DNA of 10,603 nucleotides from Candidatus Zipacnadia bacterium (GTDB lineage Bacteria > Armatimonadota > UBA5377 > JALGUK01): assembly GCA_029820875.1 (NCBI GenBank), contig JALGUK010000054.1:1-10603 (forward strand), written 5' to 3'. Below the pieces are notes generated by a model, which saw nothing but the letters and a program-made list of their open reading frames with translations, was not told the origin of the DNA and did no database searches. This document shows, in pieces, positions 6,248-10,603 of the stretch. The stretch's first letter is position 1. Every line of letters begins with the position of its first letter. A program made the translations under genes and the position numbers.

Positions 6248-8194
6248 TCAAAACGAAAAGACCTCGTGCCCGCGTACTCCACCGAGGGCATCCACGATGA
6301 CCCACATCCCCGCGCTCAAAAACTCCGCCAAAACAAGCCCCATGAACCCGGGAATCAGCTTCCTGTATATCTTGGGGCCTGCCAGACGCAGTACCAGGCT
6401 CTTGAGCAACCAGCCGACCAATATCGGGAACCAGAAGTTGATCATCGGCCATGAGGCACCCATCAGATACCCGATAGGGTGCAACGGCCACCAAAGAAAG
6501 TTACGGTGCATGAAGAGAATTCCGAGCATCGTGGCCGCGCCGGCCGACATCCTCACAAACGTCATCCCCGACGCATCCTCCCCGGCCACGTTCAGGTGGT
6601 TCACCCAGGTACAGTAAAGGTTCCGAGTATAGTAGGATGTGAACCCCGGGTTCAGCGAGGTTCCTCCGTAGGTGTACATCAGCCGCAGATACGACCAGTA
6701 CGAGCAGCCGATAGCTATCAGCACGCTGACTGCAAGCGCAACCGTGAGCTTCCGCCGCGACAGCCCTCCCGCATCGGCCATTCGGAGGCTCTGCATTATC
6801 TCCGGCATAAGGGGACTGCGATTGTCAAGCATGAAAAGATGGTCAAGCAGAGCGAGAATCGTGACCGATTGTGCACCCAGACGTCGCGAGCCCGTCGCCG
6901 CGAGCATTATGTTCAGCGGCCGGAAGGGGTGCTGCACGTAGAGCATCCCTCCCTCACAAACCAGCCGCACGGCCACAATATGCACCAGGAAGTAAAGCAA
7001 AAACAGCACCAGCGTGGCCACAAGGGACGCTCCCGCGAATCCACCCCACAGCGACACTACAGCAAGGCCTCCGGCGACGCTCCAGAAAGCCACGCGGTAG
7101 GGCAGCGCCTCGCGCGAATCGTCTCCCGCCGCGTGATGGCCAACCGCCTTGGCCACAACGTCACGCACCTGGCCGCGAGCCGTCCAAAAGCCGTACATAC
7201 CGTAGGCAATGATGCCGCCAATCATCTGGTGCGCCACGAATTGGCGCACAGGGTACGCCTGCACCGAGGGCATAGGTACGCCCAGACTTCGGCCGATTAC
7301 CTGCTGGGCGAGGAAGAAGAAAAAGAAGAACCACAGACTGAAAGACAGTTCACTGGGCAACAGGTACGCGAGGCCAATTATAGTAAACAGCAAGCGGATT
7401 CGCAGGGGCGACATAGCATCCCACGGACGGGTTGTCAGGTAAGTGTCGAGGGAAATGAGGTGGACGTTGATGGATGGCACAGCGGGAAAATAGTAGTGAA
7501 GGCCGTTAAGCGTATGAATCGAGAACGGCACTATGAAAAAGCTCCACATAATCTTATCGCGCAGCCACGGGGAAAGCGGATGTTTGGACTTGCCATAGGT
7601 CGCCATGCCGACGGGGAGCTGCACGAGCGGGAAGACCAGCTTCTCCTCGTCAACCCAGCGCTTGCGCAGGATTGCGCAAAGCCCGAAGAACACCGCATAC
7701 ACGGCCAGAACCAATACCGTAAACGCCCCAAGCGGCAGCAACCAGTCACCCCAGGGGATCGCTTGCCCGTCGCGGAGGCCCTCGTAAAGCGCATCAACGG
7801 AGCGTTGACTGGCGGGATGCAACCAATCCGGCCAGTACGGCTGAATTGTCTGTGCGTAACCGTTTTCAGGAGTCGCGAAGTAGAACGGGCCGGCGATATA
7901 GGGGATCAGAAGGGCCGTCAGGCCGAATGATGGAATTCCTGCTGCGACAAGCGTCATCGAGTATATTAGCAGCAGTTCGCCGGTGTTCATTCCCCGTCCC
8001 AGCTTGCGCAGAACCGCGTTTACAAACCCAACCAGCAGAAAGAACACAAACAAACTGCTGATGGGAAAGGCGGTCAACCCCACCCATGTCCCTCGGACGA
8101 CAAGATCGCCGTATGGAATCCCGATGGCCAGGAGTACGACAAGCGTGAGGCCGATTACAACAGCGCGGGTCGTCATCACAACCCCACTGTACAC
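6248..8194 (-). CDS. DUF6785/DUF6784-type polytopic membrane protein
   Basis: This is a 648-residue integral membrane protein with about 12-14 hydrophobic segments, including 11-27, 37-60, 73-100, 151-176, 267-297, two within 368-408, 482-505, 584-604 and 614-637. It resembles the family annotated DUF6785 (N-terminal part) with DUF6784 (C-terminal part). Recalled hallmarks are the early I-P-Y-G-D-L-V, the M-N-T-G-E-L-L-L-I-Y segment, the cytoplasmic V-D-E-E-K-L-V-F-P-L-V-Q-L-P (181-194) and the late L-W-W-P-L-H-P-I-G-Y (567-576). Biochemical function is unknown to me. The second motif recalls OPT-type transporters, so a transport role is possible. A six-Phe run lies at 289-294. The GTG at 8194 has poor upstream pairing. 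The in-frame ATG at 8176 (residue 7) has GGGG 5 bases upstream and may be the true start. It has its own upstream region, and the 392-base gap after it argues against tight coupling to the aminotransferase. Confidence 0.88.
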   Translation of the reverse strand: MYSGVVMTTRAVVIGLTLVVLLAIGIPYGDLVVRGTWVGLTAFPISSLFVFFLLVGFVNAVLRKLGRGMNTGELLLIYSMTLVAAGIPSFGLTALLIPYIAGPFYFATPENGYAQTIQPYWPDWLHPASQRSVDALYEGLRDGQAIPWGDWLLPLGAFTVLVLAVYAVFFGLCAILRKRWVDEEKLVFPLVQLPVGMATYGKSKHPLSPWLRDKIMWSFFIVPFSIHTLNGLHYYFPAVPSINVHLISLDTYLTTRPWDAMSPLRIRLLFTIIGLAYLLPSELSFSLWFFFFFFLAQQVIGRSLGVPMPSVQAYPVRQFVAHQMIGGIIAYGMYGFWTARGQVRDVVAKAVGHHAAGDDSREALPYRVAFWSVAGGLAVVSLWGGFAGASLVATLVLFLLYFLVHIVAVRLVCEGGMLYVQHPFRPLNIMLAATGSRRLGAQSVTILALLDHLFMLDNRSPLMPEIMQSLRMADAGGLSRRKLTVALAVSVLIAIGCSYWSYLRLMYTYGGTSLNPGFTSYYTRNLYCTWVNHLNVAGEDASGMTFVRMSAGAATMLGILFMHRNFLWWPLHPIGYLMGASWPMINFWFPILVGWLLKSLVLRLAGPKIYRKLIPGFMGLVLAEFLSAGMWVIVDALGGVRGHEVFSF

Positions 8195-8237
8195 ATTGTT
8201 GCGTTTCCCAAGGGGTGCAAGTCTGTTTTTGAGATTC

Positions 8238-8262
8238 CATTTATGCCGTCATCATTCCTCCT
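8238..8262 (-). promoter_or_regulatory. Leader element: strong SD, four-codon mini-ORF and overlapping second start
   Basis: On the minus strand AGGAGG (8262-8257) is followed by ATG-ATG-ACG-GCA-TAA (8255-8241). The next ATG follows the stop directly (TAAATGG, ATG at 8240). This second start is not in the DUF6785-like frame and runs antisense-like through it. The frame of the DUF6785-like gene has no start codon between an upstream TGA and GTG 8194. So the best ribosome-binding site in this region stands about 60-80 bases before the gene and serves a mini-ORF instead. It may be a translational leader, or the annotated start may be affected by a sequence error. Confidence 0.35.
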
Positions 8263-8415
8263 ACGGCCCACATGTATGCTTGGTCGGTTTCTGCACGTTG
8301 AAAACCCCAGCAACTCCTGCCCCCCTTAACAAAGGGACCGGATGGGTCACTGCCCGTTCGGCCCCTTTAGCAACAATTGGGAGGACTGAGAGCCTGCGGC
8401 GAGAATGGGGCTTGT

Positions 8416-8419
8416 GAGG
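8416..8419 (+). promoter_or_regulatory. mutS2: Shine-Dalgarno site of mutS2, now matched to an out-of-frame ATG
   Basis: GAGG at 8416-8419 is 8 bases from the ATG at 8428, an ideal distance, but 22 bases from the ATG at 8442 that opens the MutS2 frame. The ATG at 8428 reads only 27 codons before TAA at 8509-8511. The mismatch is fully explained by the 14-bp duplication that lies between. Confidence 0.5.
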
Positions 8420-8423
8420 TTTT

Positions 8424-8451
8424 GCAGATGGATTCACGCAGATGGATTCAC
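8424..8451 (+). repeat. Exact 14-bp tandem duplication over the mutS2 start codon
   Basis: The unit gcagatggattcac occurs twice in direct succession (8424-8437 and 8438-8451), followed by another gca. Each copy contains an ATG. Because 14 is not a multiple of three, the two ATGs are in different frames. Only the second (8442) leads into MutS2, while the ribosome-binding site is spaced for the first. Removing one copy leaves the same MDSRTLRVLEY N-terminus directly behind the site. Confidence 0.92.
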
Positions 8452-8735
8452 GCACACTTAGGGTTCTCGAGTATGATAAAATCAAGGCACTTCTGCAGGC
8501 GCAGTGCGTAAGCAGCCTCGGGGAGGAGCTGGTGCGGCGCCTGGAGCCGGCGGTGAACCCGCAGTGGGTCGCCGAGCGTCTTGCCGAGACGACCGAAGCC
8601 TGCGCGCTCATCGGTGAGCGCGGTTCATTTCCACTCCAGGGGCTTTGTGACGTCGGCGATTTGTGCCGCAGGGCGGCGATTGGAGCCACCCTCGACGGTG
8701 AAGACCTTCTTCGCATTCGGCAGGTGACGGGATGA
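8442..8735 (+). CDS. mutS2: MutS2 N-terminal fragment
   Basis: This 97-residue fragment carries the MutS2 N-terminal region: L-E-Y-D-K-I near the start, S-S-L-G, then E-T-T-E-A, F-P-L-Q-G-L-C-D-V and R-A-A-I-G-A-T-L. It ends at TGA 8733-8735 straight after I-R-Q-V-T-G. In intact homologues the helix following this point continues for roughly 14 more residues before the part resumed in the next frame. The ATG lies in the second copy of the 14-bp duplication and is poorly spaced from its ribosome-binding site. The fragment has no catalytic motif and is unlikely to act alone. Confidence 0.75.
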   Translation: MDSRTLRVLEYDKIKALLQAQCVSSLGEELVRRLEPAVNPQWVAERLAETTEACALIGERGSFPLQGLCDVGDLCRRAAIGATLDGEDLLRIRQVTG

Positions 8736-8769
8736 GCGTTTCCCGCGGCTTTCACACCTGACCGAACGC

Positions 8770-10416
8770 TTGGGCGAGTACGAACAGCTCGAGCGGGAAC
8801 TGCTGCACTGCATTACGGACGAAGGGGCGGTCAACGAGGAGGCGTCGCCCGAACTGCGCCGGCTTAGTGCCCGCGCTCGAATCGTACACGAGCGGGTCCG
8901 CTCCAAACTGGAGCAGATTCTCCGTGCGCCAGCGTACAGGATGGTTATCCAGGACCCTATTGTCACCATCCGTTCGGGCCGCTACTGCATCCCTGTCAAG
9001 GCACAGCGACAGGCCGGGCTTAAAGGAATCGTCCACGACCGCTCCGCCAGCGGCGCGACGATATTCCTGGAGCCGGAGACGGTTGTGGAGCTGAACAACG
9101 AAGTGCGTGAGATTGAGCTTGACCGGCAGGAGGAAATTCAACGCGTCCTGCGGCGGCTGACGCAAGCCGTCGGGGAGAGGTCACCCGCGCTCCAAGCCGA
9201 TCTCGATACTCTCGGGACGATTGATTTCATCGCGGCAAGAGCGCGGCTGACCGAGATGATGGACGGTATCGAGCCGAGGCTCGCGGACGATGGGGTTGTC
9301 AACCTCAAGCGCGCGCGCCACCCGCTTCTTTCGGGCGAGGTCGTTCCAATCGACTTCTGGCTCGGCCGGGAGTTCCGGACGCTGATTATCACAGGCCCGA
9401 ACACGGGAGGCAAGACGGTTACCCTCAAGACAGTGGGACTGCTGGTGTTGATGGCTCAATCGGGCCTCCATATTCCCGCTGACGAGGGGAGTGAGATCTC
9501 CGTTTTCCGTCAGGTCTTTGCCGATATCGGCGACGAGCAGAGCATCCAGCAGAACCTTTCGACTTTTTCCTCCCACATGACCCAGATAGTCAATACGGTG
9601 AAACACATCAAGCCCAATGCCCTCGTATTGCTGGATGAGATTGGAGCCGGCACAGACCCGGAGGAGGGCGCAGCGCTGGCGCAGGCGATTCTGCAGTACC
9701 TTCACGAGCATGGCGCGCTTACGGTCGCGACGACCCACTATGGTGCTCTCAAAACGTTCGCTTACAATCAAAGTGAAATGGAGAACGCGAGCGTGGAGTT
9801 CGACCCGCAGACGCTTCGCCCTACCTTCCATCTGCGGATTGGAGTCCCCGGCGCGAGCAATGCACTGCTGATCGCCCGCCGACTCGGACTTCCCCATGAC
9901 ATAATTAGCGCCGCGCGTGAAGGCCTCAGCGAAGACCGGATTGCGGTGGAGAAGGCCATCCGTCGGATGGAAAAGAGCCGGAGGCGCCTCGAGCGCAAGC
10001 GCCGTGCAGTGGGGCGAGACCAAAGTTACCTTTATGAGCTAACCCGGGAATACGAAGATAAACTCGAGACCCTTGAACAGCAACGCCGGATTGCGATGAC
10101 TGAAGGTTTCCGAGAAGCGCGTGAGGTGGTCCACCAGGCTGAGGAGGAGGCGAATGCCATCCTGGCGGAATTGCGCAAGCAGCCGAAGGAATCCAGAATT
10201 ACCCAACAGTTGAGGCGGCGCCTCATCGAAATGGACGAACAGATACGGCAGGTGCAGGTCAAGCACGCTCAAGCCGAGTCTCCGCCCACACCGCGCCGAG
10301 TCTCCGCCCACACCGCTGGAGCCATTGACATCGGTCGAGGCAGGGGAACGCGTCCATGTGCGCAGTCTGGACAAGGACGGGGAGGTCATCTGCGTGCGTC
10401 CGGACGGACGGGTTGA
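8770..10416 (+). CDS. mutS2: MutS2 central fragment: clamp/lever region, ATPase and coiled coil
   Basis: The family match is open from 8728 (E-R-F-P-R-L-S-H-L before the TTG at 8770), so 8770 is only a nominal start. Visible motifs are I-V-H-D-R-S-A-S-G-A-T in the lever region, Walker A GPNTGGKT (9394-9417), I-G-D-E-Q-S-I and S-T-F-S-S-H-M, Walker B L-L-D-E (Asp-Glu at 9634-9639) with G-A-G-T-D-P-E-E-G-A, A-T-T-H-Y, and I-G-V-P-G-A-S-N-A, all as in MutS2. A long Arg/Glu-rich coiled coil follows. After about 10295 the reading is out of frame because of the 22-bp duplication. The last 40 or so residues (Arg/Gly-rich, ending at TGA 10414-10416) are therefore not family sequence. The ATPase core is intact, so a translated product could still dimerise and hydrolyse ATP, but it would lack Smr. 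Confidence 0.85.
   Translation: MGEYEQLERELLHCITDEGAVNEEASPELRRLSARARIVHERVRSKLEQILRAPAYRMVIQDPIVTIRSGRYCIPVKAQRQAGLKGIVHDRSASGATIFLEPETVVELNNEVREIELDRQEEIQRVLRRLTQAVGERSPALQADLDTLGTIDFIAARARLTEMMDGIEPRLADDGVVNLKRARHPLLSGEVVPIDFWLGREFRTLIITGPNTGGKTVTLKTVGLLVLMAQSGLHIPADEGSEISVFRQVFADIGDEQSIQQNLSTFSSHMTQIVNTVKHIKPNALVLLDEIGAGTDPEEGAALAQAILQYLHEHGALTVATTHYGALKTFAYNQSEMENASVEFDPQTLRPTFHLRIGVPGASNALLIARRLGLPHDIISAAREGLSEDRIAVEKAIRRMEKSRRRLERKRRAVGRDQSYLYELTREYEDKLETLEQQRRIAMTEGFREAREVVHQAEEEANAILAELRKQPKESRITQQLRRRLIEMDEQIRQVQVKHAQAESPPTPRRVSAHTAGAIDIGRGRGTRPCAQSGQGRGGHLRASGRTG
10273..10316 (+). repeat. Exact 22-bp tandem duplication in mutS2
   Basis: A 22-bp unit starting gccgagtctc and ending cacaccgc occurs twice without a gap (10273-10294 and 10295-10316). 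Twenty-two leaves remainder 1 on division by three, so the second copy shifts the frame. With one copy removed, the reading runs H-A-Q-A-E-S-P-P-T-P-L-E-P-L-T-S-V-E and continues into the C-terminal MutS2 sequence without a stop. It lies in the linker between coiled coil and KOW-like part, which is weakly constrained. Confidence 0.97.
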
Positions 10417-10603
10417 TGTGCAGGTGGGCGTTATGCAGATAACGGTTGCCCTGTCCGACCTTCAGTACCCCGAGGAGACGCCGCAGCAACCGGCTCCGTC
10501 GCGGCGTTTGGAAATCCAAAAGGCTCTCCAGTTGCCGGACGAGCTTCATGTACGGGGGATGACGGTCGAGGAGGCCAAAATCGAGGTTGATAAGTACCTC
10601 GAC
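10316..10603 (+). CDS. mutS2: MutS2 C-terminal fragment: KOW-like part and start of Smr domain (partial)
   Basis: This stretch is open for 96 codons to the window edge in the third frame. It begins L-E-P-L-T-S-V-E-A-G-E-R-V-H-V-R-S-L, a KOW-like beta region typical of MutS2, with V-D-V-Q-V-G-V-M-Q-I-T-V as the next strands. Near the end comes E-L-H-V-R-G-M-T-V-E-E-A-K-I-E-V-D-K-Y-L-D, the opening of an Smr domain (L-D-L-R-G-x-x-V-E-E-A in homologues). The Smr catalytic G-x-G-x-G-x-L region would lie beyond the edge. It has no start of its own and is readable only if the 22-bp duplication is absent or bypassed. Confidence 0.8.
   Translation, partial: MEPLTSVEAGERVHVRSLDKDGEVICVRPDGRVDVQVGVMQITVALSDLQYPEETPQQPAPSRRLEIQKALQLPDELHVRGMTVEEAKIEVDKYLD

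Larger units (their letters stand above)
8195..8423. other. Divergent intergenic region between the DUF6785-like gene and mutS2
   Basis: Promoters for both divergent genes should lie here, but no convincing -35/-10 pair was found on either strand. Visible features are the leader element at 8238-8262 (listed separately) and a short hairpin CCCTT-AACA-AAGGG at 8323-8336. A related sequence (CCCCTTTAGCAACAATTGGGA) follows around 8366-8386, which could be decayed repeat material. A weak Shine-Dalgarno site for mutS2 sits at its right end. Confidence 0.45.
8428..10603 (+). pseudogene. mutS2: mutS2, disrupted by three small lesions (right end outside window)
   Basis: MutS2 is a MutS-family ATPase with a C-terminal Smr domain, usually near 780 residues. 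It lacks the mismatch-recognition domain of MutS. It has been linked to suppression of homologous recombination (Helicobacter, Thermus) and, in Bacillus, to splitting of collided ribosomes. Here the family pattern runs through three frames: N-terminal part 8442-8735, ATPase and coiled coil from about 8728 to 10316, and KOW/Smr part from 10316 to the edge. The breaks coincide with an apparent deletion of about 40 bases near 8730 and an exact 22-bp tandem duplication at 10273-10316. A 14-bp duplication also disturbs the start. Coding quality is otherwise excellent, with no other stops, so the lesions are recent, phase-variable, or assembly or sequencing errors. If real, no full-length MutS2 can be made. 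Confidence 0.8.

Noticed and set aside
5910..6494. 194-codon open frame on the minus strand crossing the gap before the aminotransferase
   Set aside because: Its first part overlaps the DUF6785-like gene in another frame. Composition is Arg/Gly/Ser-rich without any family pattern, and no ribosome-binding site decides a start.
7309..7331. A/G-rich tract coding for six consecutive Phe, considered as a slippage site
   Set aside because: The reading frame continues cleanly into family sequence on both sides, so there is no evidence of a frame change.
6479..7930. 483-codon plus-strand open frame opposite the DUF6785-like gene
   Set aside because: It is antisense to a well-supported membrane protein, is rich in Arg/His/Gln as expected from such a shadow, and shows no recognisable motif.
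7866..8240. 124-codon open frame starting MESQKQTC, beginning at the second ATG of the leader
   Set aside because: It overlaps the strongly supported membrane-protein frame and has shadow-like Cys/Arg/Ser-rich composition. I kept only its start as part of the leader observation.
9181..10023. 280-codon minus-strand open frame opposite the mutS2 ATPase region
   Set aside because: It is antisense to highly conserved MutS2 motifs and matches no family I recognise.

Overview
This is a GC-rich bacterial window, probably from an uncultivated lineage. The large multi-pass protein of the DUF6785/DUF6784 type is, as I recall, typical of Armatimonadota, Hydrogenedentota, Planctomycetota and similar phyla, but the sequence alone does not fix the phylum. 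There are no rRNA or tRNA genes, no CRISPR array and no recognisable insertion sequence.

Layout. Positions 1-8194 are read on the minus strand. In transcription order they hold a 648-residue DUF6785-like membrane protein (8194-6248), a 392-base gap, a DegT-type PLP aminotransferase (5855-4617), a very short FtsX-type permease (4547-3930), a LolD/MacB-type ABC ATPase with an N-terminal zinc ribbon (3779-2820), and a large exported protein that runs off the left edge (2771-1, at least 923 residues). The last gene is the biggest in the window. It reads without interruption from its start to position 1 and is easily missed because its stop lies outside. A divergent, largely gene-free stretch (8195-8423) separates this block from mutS2, read on the plus strand from 8428/8442 to the right edge.

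How the genes may work together. Aminotransferase, permease, ATPase and exported protein are closely spaced (69, 150 and 40-42 bases apart) and look like one transcription unit. Permease plus ATPase make a minimal type VII ABC (FtsX/MacB-like) unit. The permease lacks the usual large extracytoplasmic domain. The next gene makes a signal-peptide-bearing protein with a PA-like segment and an M28-peptidase-like fold whose metal-binding positions are nearly all substituted and which carries an insertion of about 180 residues that looks coiled-coil. I infer that this pseudopeptidase is the extracytoplasmic partner of the transporter. This is the best candidate here for an undescribed system.

The other striking feature is mutS2. 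It carries three small frame-affecting lesions: an exact 14-bp tandem duplication over the start codon, an apparent deletion of about 40 bases near 8730, and an exact 22-bp tandem duplication at 10273-10316. Removing one copy of the 22-bp unit restores the frame into the C-terminal KOW/Smr region exactly. I saw no comparable lesion in the neighbouring genes.
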